From Ophiobolus disseminans (Eukaryota > Ascomycota > Dothideomycetes > Pleosporales > Phaeosphaeriaceae), in assembly GCA_010093685.1 (NCBI GenBank), contig MU006221.1, positions 961,491 to 1,025,490 on the forward strand: a stretch of DNA of 64,000 nucleotides. Reading direction: 5' to 3'. Positions within the stretch are counted from its first letter, which is position 1; the number at the start of each line of letters is the position of its first letter. The notes beneath the pieces are model-generated. The model made no database searches. It saw only the letters and a list, made by a program, of their open reading frames with translations, and had not been told where the DNA came from. Both the position numbers and the translations under genes were made by a program. Shown piece after piece: positions 11,631 to 21,200 of the stretch.

Positions 11631-11854
11631 AGACACTTAGCCCAGTGGCAAGACGCTCGCATCCAACTGGACGACGGAGCCTTCAGATCCGGGCACTTAA
11701 CCGTGCCTGGCGTCTACTTGATTAGCGTCACAGCGTCAAGGTCCGCTCTGTCCGCAGAGCAGGGACAGATCGTCAGCGAGGTAGTCGAGCAACGATCTGT
11801 AGCAGGCCCTGGGTTTATTCTGCGAGAGATTTGCGTTTGAGACGCGGGGTGTCT
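11631..11854 (+). ncRNA. Intron-bearing tRNA-like Pol III element, copy C
   Basis: Acceptor AGACACT pairs with GGTGTCT. D-arm TTAGCCCAGTGGCAAGAC, anticodon stem CTCGC/GCGAG, T-arm TTGCG-TTTGAGA-CGCGG. The loop insertion exceeds 150 nt and contains the conserved hairpin GGGCACTTAACCGTGCC and a GATCTGTAGCAGG element. A T4 run follows the 3' end. Longest copy in the window. Confidence 0.58.
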
Positions 11855-12024
11855 AGGGTTCCTTTTGGGTTGTGATCGTGGGCGGCGTAAGTGCTGGAGG
11901 GAGAGCAGTGTGCTTCCAAGGTTATATCGCCTGTTAAGATACTCTTGGAATTGGTGTCTTCCAAGTTTTGCTGCACAGATAGATAGTGTAGGTAAACCTA
12001 CACCTCTTCATTCGCAGCACTGGA

Positions 12025-12238
12025 GGGCACTTGGTTGAATGGTAAGACGCTCACAGGCTCACAGGAAGTCGAGAGAGGCAACGCCTCAGCACTTCACCGT
12101 GCTGAGTATCGGGCCAGTGCGCTTAGCCTAACGGCGAGCCACTTAACGTCGCCCGAGGGGCGTAAAAACCCTTCAGTCTGTAGCAGGCTAGACGTTCAAC
12201 GCTTGTGAGAGATCGTGTGTTCGAGTTACATTGTGTCC
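12025..12238 (+). ncRNA. Intron-bearing tRNA-like Pol III element, copy D
   Basis: Acceptor GGGCACT against TGTGTCC (one mismatch, one G-U), D-arm TTGGTTGAATGGTAAGAC, anticodon stem CTCAC/GTGAG with compensating changes on both sides relative to the CTCGC/GCGAG copies, T-loop TTCGAGT. Insertion holds the CAGCACTTCACCGTGCTG hairpin and a GTCTGTAGCAGGC element. A T5 terminator follows within six bases. Confidence 0.58.
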
Positions 12239-12434
12239 GGTCTTTTTGCTCTTGCCGTGAAAAGACTTTGCCAGAGAGGATTGTGTGAAATCTGGCAAGC
12301 CGAGTGAGTACTTTTGAGTATTCCTCGCAGCTTATGATTTGTTTGTTACATCGTTTGATCCTTCGCAATAGCTTGTATCTCTTTCTTCCCCTTTTATATC
12401 ACCTTGCCCTCCAAGTGTTCATCCACAGAACAAA

Positions 12435-12634
12435 GGGCACTTAGTCCAGTGGTCAAGACGCTCGCTCTACTAACCGAACTATTAAGCCCCCGGCATTTAA
12501 CCTTGTCGAATCAATGGAGTCGTCGCCCAACAGATCGTTCGATGCCCGAGAGATTGTTCGACCTGACATGTTGGTAGCCAACTAGACAATAAAGGTAGCC
12601 TAGCGAGCAACCTGCGTCGCATCGCAGAGTGCCC
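12435..12634 (+). ncRNA. Intron-bearing tRNA-like Pol III element, copy E
   Basis: Perfect acceptor pair GGGCACT/AGTGCCC, D-arm TTAGTCCAGTGGTCAAGAC, anticodon stem CTCGC/GCGAG, T-stem CTGCG/CGCAG. The T-loop reads TCGCAT and lacks the TTCGA core, so this copy is probably impaired in box B. Insertion includes a degenerate GGCATTTAACCTTGTC hairpin and CTAC/GTAG pairing that extends the anticodon stem. T5 downstream. Confidence 0.55.
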
Positions 12635-12767
12635 AGTATTTTTGCATTTGCGATGCACGGAATAATTTGGGAATGTATTGATGATTGTGATTGTTGTTTG
12701 TGAATTGTTTTCTTTCGTCCACGGTGATCGACCAATACTTTCAAGAATTCTCTATCAAGAAAACTGC

Positions 12768-12973
12768 GGGCACTTGGTCCAGTGGTAAGACGCTCGCCCT
12801 ACATGACGAGGCAGCCGCTCCTCGACACTCGACCGTGTCGAGTACCGCGGCCATCTGCTGCTTGCGCGCAGATGGAACGTCGCCCAAGAGGTCGCATGAT
12901 CTTTCAGTCGGTAGCCGGCTAAACGTACCTAGGTAGCCTAGCGAGAGACCTGCGTTCGAATCGTAGAGTGCCC
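12768..12973 (+). ncRNA. Intron-bearing tRNA-like Pol III element, copy F (best preserved)
   Basis: Acceptor GGGCACT/AGTGCCC pairs perfectly. Box A is TTGGTCCAGTGGTAAGAC; anticodon stem CTCGC/GCGAG; T-arm CTGCG-TTCGAAT-CGTAG with one G-U pair. About 130 nt is inserted in the anticodon loop and includes the hairpin CGACACTCGACCGTGTCG and an AGTCGGTAGCCGGCT hairpin. A T7 run starts two bases after the acceptor end, a strong Pol III terminator. The loop does not show a standard T33, so no anticodon or amino-acid identity can be given. Confidence 0.68.
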
Positions 12974-13018
12974 AATTTTTTTGCCTTTCCGGTGACCACA
13001 GGTGGGAGTTGCATGGAG

Positions 13019-13097
13019 GTCTTCGGAGGACCCTGCGGTCTGTAGCAGACTGGACGCAGCCTAGCGAGAGATCGTGTGTTCCAACCGCGCAGCGTCC
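13019..13097 (+). ncRNA. tRNA-like element, 3' half only
   Basis: Contains the GGTCTGTAGCAGACT hairpin, CTAGCGAGAGATC, a T-arm GTGTG-TTCCAAC-CGCGC and acceptor-like AGCGTCC, matching the 3' half of the intact copies. The 5' acceptor and D-arm were not found. Likely a truncated relic directly behind copy F. Confidence 0.45.
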
Positions 13098-13294
13098 AAT
13101 TCTCGTTGCCGTCGTATGGATACTGTAAGAAAGAAGCACACCGTCGCGTGGTTGTGTTCTCTTTGGTAGTTTCTAGTTTTCGTAGATATTGTGCATATCA
13201 AGTATCGTCCTACCTGATCGGCTCATGATGTGGTGTGCCAATCAATTCCTTATATCCCAAATACCTCGAGAGGTATCCCATCACAGCAGAACAC

Positions 13295-13482
13295 GGGCCC
13301 TTGGTCCAGCGGCAAGACGCTCGCACTCAACCGGGCTGGAGCCGTAGATCCAGGCACTTAACCGTGCTCTGGGGGATGATCCATGTACGTAGTACTTGGG
13401 GACATTCTATTGGTTGCCAATGGGTCTGTAGCAGACTTCGGTGAAAATGGCGAGAAAGCTGCGTTCGAATCGCAGAGGGTCC
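13295..13482 (+). ncRNA. Intron-bearing tRNA-like Pol III element, copy H
   Basis: Acceptor GGGCCCT pairs fully with AGGGTCC (one G-U), a base-pair-preserving variant of the family sequence. D-arm TTGGTCCAGCGGCAAGAC, anticodon stem CTCGC/GCGAG, perfect T-arm CTGCG-TTCGAAT-CGCAG. Insertion has GGCACTTAACCGTGCTC and GGTCTGTAGCAGACT hairpins. T5 follows after eight bases. It lies just beyond the 3' end of the DUF4385 gene. Confidence 0.65.
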
Positions 13483-13509
13483 AATATTCTTTTTGTTGTG
13501 GTTGGTAGT

Positions 13510-14067
13510 TCAATCCTCCTCTTCCTTGATTTCTTTCTTGATCTTCGTCTTGTCATCTTTTTTCTCCTCTTTCACATCTTGCAAATCCCCATCCTCTTTC
13601 TTGACCTTCTTTTGCTCCTTATCCCACTCCTTCTGCTCCTTCTGAAACGCCTCCTTCAACCTCACATACCCCTCATGCCCCTTCGCCTTCTCCCACACCT
13701 CCTTGAAAATCGCACTAGCCTCCAACTTCTCCTCCATACCCGCATGGCCCTTACTCTTCTCCAACTCCTCGCCCGTATTCTTATCATATTTGCGCCCTCC
13801 AGCGTGGTTCGCATACCGCTTCGCGCGCGTCATGCCCATCTGCAGGAACTTGCGCGACATGTCCATGCCGATGAAGTCGTCTTGCTCGGCGTATTTCAAA
13901 AACTTTGTGTATATGTCTTGGGAGGATTTGCGCGCGATGGCGGGCGTTTTGAAACGCCAGAGGGGTAGGATGTCGGATTTGTAGGGCTCGAAGGTTAGGA
14001 CGCCGGTTTCGCCGCGGCCGATGCGGTAGGACATGCGCTGGGCTTTTGTGAGGGGTGTGGATGGCAT
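13510..14067 (-). CDS. DUF4385 domain protein
   Basis: Conserved fungal protein of unknown function. Starting at the ATG at 14067 (MPSTPLTKAQRMSYRIGRG) it has 185 residues, single exon. The N-terminal 115 residues match the DUF4385 pattern: RIGRGETGVLTFEPYKSDILP, then LWRFKTPAIA, FLKYAEQDDFIGMDMSRKFL and RAKRYANHAGGRKYD. The last 55 residues are a Lys/Glu-rich, probably disordered or coiled-coil tail. In-frame residues upstream to 14121 look like leader sequence. Members are found across fungi, bacteria and phages; the biochemical role is not established. Confidence 0.82.
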   Translation of the reverse strand: MPSTPLTKAQRMSYRIGRGETGVLTFEPYKSDILPLWRFKTPAIARKSSQDIYTKFLKYAEQDDFIGMDMSRKFLQMGMTRAKRYANHAGGRKYDKNTGEELEKSKGHAGMEEKLEASAIFKEVWEKAKGHEGYVRLKEAFQKEQKEWDKEQKKVKKEDGDLQDVKEEKKDDKTKIKKEIKEEED

Positions 14068-14524
14068 TGTGGGAGGAATTATCTCTAATTGGTAGGTATA
14101 TGGGATGTGCTGACGGTACAAGGATCAGAAGGTGGACGATTTGTTGTTGGAGTTTCGCGATGACGTAGTGCATTGGACGCGACGCGCGATCACGTTTTGT
14201 AGACCTCGGTACACTACCAACATGTAGGGTAGTGTTTGAGCTGCAGCAAAGTTAACGCAACAGTAGGAACACCACTTGCCTTTGATAGCCATCGACCACT
14301 TCTCCTCTGTGGGGATAGCCAATTGTCGACAGCAGCATAGACGACTTTGGTGGTACAGCCGCAGTTATCACTAGAAGCGTACTGACTGTTTGAAATATGT
14401 ACAATTGGACAGTATGCTGATGCAGTTGTCTCCATGCTGGTGATATGTACATGTATGCTACACCCATCGCGGGTTTCTGTGGTCGTCTAGTGGTGCGCCG
14501 TGACCTTGCCCGTGGAATTTCCTG
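14068..14524. other. Intergenic region upstream of the DUF4385 gene
   Basis: About 450 bp on the promoter side of the DUF4385 gene. Short minus-strand frames lack features. Nothing else recognised. Confidence 0.5.
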
Positions 14525-14899
14525 TTATTGGTCGTTCTTCGGTTCTGCATCGCTCCTCGCCTTCTTTACGCTGGTCGTAACAGAAGCCCGGTCACCCTCG
14601 TCCGCATTCCCTCTCCAGCCTAATACCTGCCCTATCAGCCCACCCGGCTTGGGTACTGGACATTCCCGCTTCGGCGACAGCTTTTCTTCTAGTTGTTTCC
14701 CCCTTAGCCGCTCTTCGCTCATAACGTCATTGCAAGTCTCGCCTTTCGGGGGTCTCCGTCTCCGCCTCCGCCTGTCCTGGCCGGTGGGATCTGCCGAGTC
14801 GGTGCGTGTGCGTGGGTCCACGGGACATGGTAGAACGTGGGGTGCGGCGACGACGAGAAAGGATACCATGAGGGTGGTGGTAAAGAGCGAGGTGGTCAT
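14525..14899 (-). CDS. Small protein with N-terminal hydrophobic segment, hypothetical
   Basis: Candidate single-exon gene of 124 residues starting MTTSLFTTTLMVSFLVVAAP, which looks like a signal peptide or membrane anchor. It is followed by HVLPCPVDPR, a run of seven arginines near residue 47 and a charged, low-complexity remainder with two cysteines. No family recognised. It could be a small secreted or organelle-associated protein; the arginine run and lack of a closing domain keep confidence moderate. Confidence 0.4.
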   Translation of the reverse strand: MTTSLFTTTLMVSFLVVAAPHVLPCPVDPRTRTDSADPTGQDRRRRRRRPPKGETCNDVMSEERLRGKQLEEKLSPKRECPVPKPGGLIGQVLGWRGNADEGDRASVTTSVKKARSDAEPKNDQ

Positions 14900-15507
14900 A
14901 CGCGACCGCGGGTGGAGATGCGGCGGCATCGTGTGCCCGGAAGCGGTGGTGTCGAGTTATAGAGGGCTTCGCAGACACATTCCCGGACGCTGCGGCGGAT
15001 TAGTAGCCGTCGGGGCTTCCAAGCTGGGGAAACTGGACATACCGGACCAATTAGGATAGCTCGAGTTGGTATGAGGGCCGGAAAGCGTGGAGCGCGGGGT
15101 CAATGTGGTGGTGGACTTCTGGTGGAGTGAAGATACCAAGCTTTGGCTCGAATTGCGCTAAGCTATGATCCCTGCAAGTCGCTTTCCCGCCGCCTCGGAA
15201 GCTTGCAGTTGAGAGTGGACTTGGACATTTAACACTGAATTGTTCAGTCTGTCATTATTCCGCCCAAATTTTGTCTTAAGCGTCAACGTCAGCCGAAGCT
15301 CGAGTCACACCCGCCGCGATTGAGCATCTCCAAGACCACCGATTCAGCCCCACAACACGTCTCCGCCACCGACCTGCCACTACGTTTTGCGCCGTCCTGA
15401 CTCTTTTATGACCCAGAACGACGATTTTATATACAGAGAGCGCATCACATAGGCGCAGCATACCTTCTTCCAAGCCCATCGTGGGCAAATAGCGCACGAC
15501 TGCAGAG
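14900..15507. other. Divergent promoter region
   Basis: About 600 bp between the small minus-strand ORF and the phosphatase gene. No gene recognised. It should contain the phosphatase promoter. Confidence 0.5.
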
Positions 15508-17074
15508 ATGAGCATCGGTGGGAGCGACCTGGACAAGTACATGCGCCCAGTCTTCACGTGGGATATATGGATTGCTGACACATCCCAGGGCCATCCAGCA
15601 ACTCCGCGCGTGTCGTCCGATACCCGAGAATCAGGTCCGGGAGCTATGTTACAAGGCACGCGAGCTGCTGATCGAGGAGGGCAACGTTGTGGGTGTTGAT
15701 GCGCCAGTGACGGTATGCATTCTACGACGATAGAAAGTAGCCCTAGCTGATCGTATACGCATGATAGATATGTGGTGACATTCACGGCCAGTTTCATGAC
15801 CTCATGGAGCTATTCCGAGTGGGCGGAGACGTGCCAGACACTAACTACTTGTTCATGGGTGCGTCCTCGCAACACCTCAAGATCACACAAGACCGAGGCT
15901 GACCATGTCACAGGCGACTTCGTTGACCGCGGCTTCTACTCGCTCGAATCTTTCCTCCTCCTCCTTTGCCTCAAAGTACGGTACCCAGACAGAATAACAC
16001 TCATCCGAGGCAACCACGAGTCACGGCAGATCACAACAGTGTACGGCTTCTACGACGAATGCCTCAGGAAATATGGAAGTGCCAATGTGTGGAGGTATGT
16101 CTTGGGAACTCAACATCCAAAGGGCAAACACTAAGTCAGGCAGATACTGCTGCGAAGTCTTCGACTACCTAGCGCTCGGTGCTCTCGTGCAAGGCGCTGC
16201 CACATCTCTACAGCCAACGGATGGACCCATCGCAGAAAGCAGCAATATAGACACCATGCCGGATATCGACCAGGACATCGAGATAGAGACTCTGAATGCG
16301 AACGGCGAGATTATGTATCGATACGCACGCAACTCAGACTCTCAATCGAGTGTTGCATCACAAGCGAGCGCGAACATGGGCTCCTCATCACCAGTTGGGC
16401 CGTCACCGACACGAGTCGGTCCAGCCGGCACGGGCGCGACATCGTCCGCAAACGGATCAAGAAGAAACGATACAGGCGCCATCCTCTGCGTTCACGGTGG
16501 ACTGTCACCTCTTGTGGACTCAGTTGATAAGATCAGGCTACTTGACCGGAAACAAGAAGTACCACATGAAGGAGCCATGTGCGACTTATTGTGGTCAGAC
16601 CCTGACGAGATCGACGGTTGGGGCCTGTCACCCCGTGGTGCAGGCTTCTTGTTTGGCGCCGATATTGTCAAAACCTTCAACCACAAAAACGGCCTCAGTC
16701 TCATCGCACGCGCCCATCAACTAGTCATGGAGGGTTTTAAGGAGATGTTCGACTCCACCATCGTGACAGTCTGGTCCGCCCCCAACTACTGCTACCGTTG
16801 CGGCAACGTAGCCGCCATTCTCGAAATCGGCGAAGACGGCTCCAACTCCGGCTTCCAGCGGCGAACAAATGGCGACAGAGGTGGTGGCGGTGGAGGTTGG
16901 GTTCTTGGCTCCAACGCCGGCCCCAACGGCGAACGACGCCTCAGCTCCGTCCTCGGCGACAACCAGCAAAGAAACCTCGACGGCCCCGGACGACGTTACA
17001 GGGTCTTTGAAGCCGCACCCCAGGACTCGCGAGGCATGCCGGCCAAGAAGCCCGTCGCGGATTACTTCCTCTAA
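15508..17074 (+). CDS. Serine/threonine phosphatase PP6/Sit4-type catalytic subunit
   Basis: PPP-family metallophosphatase of the PP6/Sit4 branch, acting in cell-cycle and nutrient signalling with SAPS-type partners. Five exons (15508-15536, 15589-15712, 15768-15858, 15914-16094, 16144-17074) join in frame. Signature motifs are intact: ICGDIHGQFHD and GDFVDRG (metal site), RGNHESR, the CVHGGLSP histidine, and VWSAPNYCYRCGN. The protein ends in DYFL, the methylatable PP2A/PP6 tail. Two insertions set it apart from the roughly 305-residue yeast and animal enzymes: about 95 residues between LGALV and ILCVHGG, rich in Ser, Ala and Gly, and about 55 Gly/Asn-rich residues before the tail. Catalytic residues are unaffected. 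Confidence 0.93.
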
Positions 17075-17422
17075 GACGACAATGTAGACTTGAATGTCCG
17101 GGAGCGCTTAGCCTGGGAAAGGTAAACCACGTACGAAGGCACGAAGGCAGAGAGGATCAGAGAGCTGTACGGAGCGGCCACACACACGATTTGGTCGAAG
17201 AGAGCGCTGGACTACTTCTTGTAAGTTTGTTAGGCGCCTGGCGCATAAGAGGCGAGCTGGATGTCAATATGGATACCCAAATATCACGCTTTGAAACTCG
17301 GCACGTATTTCTTCCGTATCTATTTTGGCCATTATTGTCTCTTGGTATACCCTTCCTCGCCCCTCACCTTACCCACATCAAAAAGCACACTTCCTTCCAT
17401 ACCTACGAAGCAAAAAGGTAAT
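17075..17422. other. Intergenic region after the phosphatase gene
   Basis: About 350 bp of probable 3' UTR and spacer. No gene recognised. Confidence 0.5.
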
Positions 17423-17586
17423 GGACACTCCACGATTCGAACGTGGGTCTCACCTCCCATGGTAGCATGGCTTTGTAGCTGTCCTAAACAACTGGTTGCT
17501 AGGAGACATTACATCCCCTCCCGGCACGGTTAAGTATCGGGGACGCCGACTGTTGTGCGAGTGTCTTGCCGCTGGACCAAGTGCCC
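17423..17586 (-). ncRNA. Intron-bearing tRNA-like Pol III element, copy I
   Basis: Minus-strand copy. Acceptor GGGCACT pairs with AGTGTCC (one G-U), box A TTGGTCCAGCGGCAAGAC, anticodon stem CTCGC/GTGAG with one G-U, T-arm CCACG-TTCGAAT-CGTGG. The insertion of about 90 nt has the conserved CGATACTTAACCGTGCCGGG hairpin. A T5 run followed by GC lies just beyond the 3' end, as in the plus-strand copies. Confidence 0.65.
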
Positions 17587-17708
17587 TATGTGAACTATAG
17601 ACTCACTCGTGAATAGGGGATATCAAAAACGCAACCATTATCTGGAGGCTGCATCAAAAGAATAGGATGATTTTACCTCACTACTGGCATGTGGGAAGTG
17701 CAAAAGAT

Positions 17709-17876
17709 GTGCGCTCCACGATTCGAACGCGAGTCTCTCACAAGCCACCAGCGGATCTGCTACAGATCCGATGCGCCGTTGGCAATGCGGTTAAGCATCC
17801 GGCCCCCCGAGCCTCTCCGTTATGACCGGCGACCCGATAGCGAAGCGTGAGTGTCTTACCGCTGGACTAAACGCCT
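17709..17876 (-). ncRNA. Intron-bearing tRNA-like Pol III element, copy J (diverged)
   Basis: Minus-strand copy with box A TTAGTCCAGCGGTAAGAC, anticodon stem CTCAC/GTGAG and T-loop TTCGAAT. Acceptor halves AGGCGTT and AGCGCAC pair at only about five of seven positions, so it may be decayed. The insertion carries GGATGCTTAACCGCATT and a perfect GGATCTGTAGCAGATCC hairpin. T4 follows. Confidence 0.5.
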
Positions 17877-18256
17877 TGATATCCCATGATGGAGGGGATG
17901 GTTGGAGTGTGGTGTGTATGGAGTTGATATGAGGAGGGGAGGGCTTGGTAGAGGTTGTATGTTAGTGCTCTTGATGATTACAGTTGGATAAGAAGTTGGT
18001 TATTGTAAAAGAATTCTGATTGGATTTACCACGATTCGAATATTCTAGGAAGACATTGATGTGTTGCTCAGCGCAATATACACATTGGTCGGATGTATAA
18101 CTTCTCCTCTTCCTTATTTACACGCCATTATCCATGATGGTGGCACGAGGTTAGATGCTCGAAAGAAACGAAATGGATTGACCGACTACTCATACGCGTC
18201 CCGTATAACTCAAAGCCTTGCTTTCATTGTACTCCCCACCGACACCCTACATCCCA
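17877..18256. other. PKS 3' flank with a tRNA-like fragment
   Basis: About 380 bp between copy J and the end of the PKS gene. At 18028-18042 (CCACGATTCGAATA) there is a T-arm fragment of the same minus-strand family. Otherwise AT-rich, no gene. Confidence 0.45.
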
Positions 18257-21200
18257 TCACGCATCAACCCCTTCCTCCACATTCACCTTCCCCTTCGCCC
18301 GTCTAACCTGACTCATCTTCGTAATCAGCTCCCCAATCGCCGCCACCGTCCTCCCACGCATGATATCAAACACCGCCACATCCGCCGCAAATTCCTTCCC
18401 AATCCAGTTGCGCAACTCCACCGCAACGAGCGAGTCGACGCCAAAAGCATGCAGCGGCTTGTCGACGTCAACATCTTCGGGAGCAATGGACAGCGCGCGG
18501 GCGAGTTTGCGCGCGAGCGCTTCGACGACGATGAGGGCGCGCTGCTCGTCGGTTTCGGCGGCGTGGAAGGATGCGGCGGGACTTGTGGTGTTTTGCACGG
18601 TGGAGTGGCTTATCCCGCGCGCCTGGGAGAAGGCGGCGAAGAGCGGGCGCTGCAGGATTTCGACGGGCTCTTCGTCGCGGGCGAGCATATCAGCAGGAGT
18701 CACTAAACCCACTGCGACCTGGCACTTCCCCGGTGTGAGGAGCGTGTCGGCGCGGTTGGGGTCGCAGTAGATATCCAGCAGGGCCAGGAACTCGTTTTCT
18801 TCGATTTGGCCCAGGCTCTTGGAGCCCTTGAAGTTGTCGTGCAGGCGTTCGGTTTCTGCCACGATGCCGATGGTGCGCATGAGGCCTAGGTCGACGGATG
18901 TGGCGCGCTGCTTGTGCTGCACACGATAGCGCGCGAGGGCATCTTGGAATGTACAGCCTGCGCCGTAGTTGGATTGGCCGATGTTGCCAATGACGCCGGC
19001 GATGGAAGATAGGAGGATGAAGAAGTCGAGGTCTTGCGGGAGGAGGGTGTGGAGATTCCATGAGGAGTGCACTTTTGAGCGGATGGTCTGGGCCCATTGG
19101 AGACTGGCCATGTTGTCGAATGTTGAGTCCTAGATCGAGGTTTAGTAGAGGTATCGCTGCAGGTGAAGTATTCAAGACTTACATTCAACACCATGGTGGC
19201 ATTTATGCATCCACGGATCAGCGGCATTGTCTTTGCGCATGCATTGACGAGCTCCGAGAGTGACTCTGCATTGGAAACATCGCATATCGGCGTTGTGACA
19301 TTGACGCCTTTCTCAGCGAGTTCACTTACAAGCTTTGAAGCTGCATCAGATTTGGCGCCAGATCTTGATGGCACGATCAAATTTCTGGCGCCCTTGGAGG
19401 CCATCCACTTGAGGATCGACCTTCCGATCCCTCCTAATCCTCCGGCAACAAAGTAGGACGCGTTCTGATCAAACTGCCATAGTCGACGACGAAGAACGCG
19501 TTTCTGAGACCTGTTAGCGTGGAACGACGATTCGCTCTCGGAAGACGTACCTGTACTTCTGCAGATGGATCAATCTGAATGATAATGCGCCCAGTATTCT
19601 TTCCGCTCTGCATATATCTGAACGCGCTCTCAATAGCCGATACTGGGAAGAAGTTCAAAGGCTTAGGACAGTGAATCTTCCCTTCTGCAACAAGCTCCAT
19701 AGTCTTATGCAGTAGATTTCGCCCCATCTCTTTGCGATGGAAAGCGATATGGCGTAGATCGACTGCGAAGAATGAGACGTTGTTTGCAAAACAGGCCATA
19801 GGTAGCGAGGAATTGGCGTTGATGTCAACCTTCCCGATCTCGATGAACCTGCCATAAGGAGCGACGCACTCCCACGATGCACGCAGTCCTTCTCCCACCA
19901 GCGAATTCAGCACGACATCGACACCGTACCCATTGGTGACGCGCATGATCCCTTTGGCGAAGGTGGTATTCCTGCTGTAGAAGATATGGTCGGCAGGAAT
20001 TCCGTACTGGTCGATGAGGTGCTGCTTCTTGTAGTCGAAGCCAACGGTGACAAACACTTCGGCGCCCACCATCTTCGCAATCTGGATGGCAAGCTGGCCT
20101 GTCGCACCAGAAGCCGCGTGAATCAAGATCTTCTCTCCCTTTTGCAAGCGCGCAACGTCGATCAGAGAGTGATAGGCCGTTAAGCCACAATTTAGCACGG
20201 CGCATGCTTCCTCGAATGACACGGACTCGGGGATCTTGACAACACCCCACTCGTCAGATCGAGGGTACATTCGCATGCACCCAACGCCGCAGATGCAGAC
20301 TCGGTCTCCTGGCTGGAACTTCGTGCATGCAGAGCCGACACGCGTGACTATACCAGCGCAATCCGATCCGAAAGTATCCTCTTCCAGGCGACCAAGAGCC
20401 TGGAACATGTCGCGAAAGTTGAGGCCCCAAGCCTTGGCCTCAATCTCAACCTCTTGAGCTCCAAGAGGGGCATATTGTTCCATGTCTTCCGTGAAATGTA
20501 ACGTCTCGAGGGAGCCTCGGCTTCCGATTTCGAGCTTAAGCGGCGGGCCAGGAAGCCAGGTTTCTGTCTGCATTTGCGGCAAAACAGACGAGCCGAGGTC
20601 TTTGTTCAAAGCGTCTTCCTCGATGAGACGCCCGGTCATGAGTTGGCCGTCACGTAGCACGTACTCAAGCTCTGGTGAGTGAGCTGAAATAGCCTCATCC
20701 AGCACTTTCCAGATGTATGCGCTATTTGTTGCTAGATCGTGTCTTGAACCTTCAAGTGAGAGCGTCATAATGCGCTTGTTGGTGAACTCGGCGCGCAGAG
20801 TCCGGAGAAAACCATCCTTTAGACCAGCGTGAGGATAGGGGATGGGGGCGAGATTGTCTGATATATTGGCGGACGTAACCCATAAGAGATTGTCGGACTT
20901 GTACACCCAATCTCTGATGAGTTGCAAGGATGCCTCAGATGGAGACGTCAGCAGCTCTCCGCTCATGTCGGCGAGGAAGACGACAAAGTCACCCCGCGAC
21001 ACTTGAGTAGTTCCGACTTCAGTGATCGGAAGCACTTCTGTTGCGAAACTGGATAGCAAGACGTTGCTGGGCGCTAAGTTGGCAGCTTGTTCGATCTGGG
21101 ACTTGTTGTTTTCGTCAACGACGAAGATGGTCTTCCCAGTCTCTGATATTTCTTGCGAATCGTTGACAGCAGTGGTGAAGATGACACTGCAGTAGTGCGC

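Noticed and set aside
12123..13139. Minus-strand open frames through the tRNA-like array
   Set aside because: They run antisense through conserved RNA stems and have no start context, domain or splice support.
11279..13482. Annotating the GGGCACT...AGTGCCC elements as ordinary tRNA genes with a named anticodon
   Set aside because: The stems pair well, but the anticodon loop is interrupted by 75-170 nt, T33 is not consistently present and the splice points are unknown, so no anticodon or amino acid can be read.
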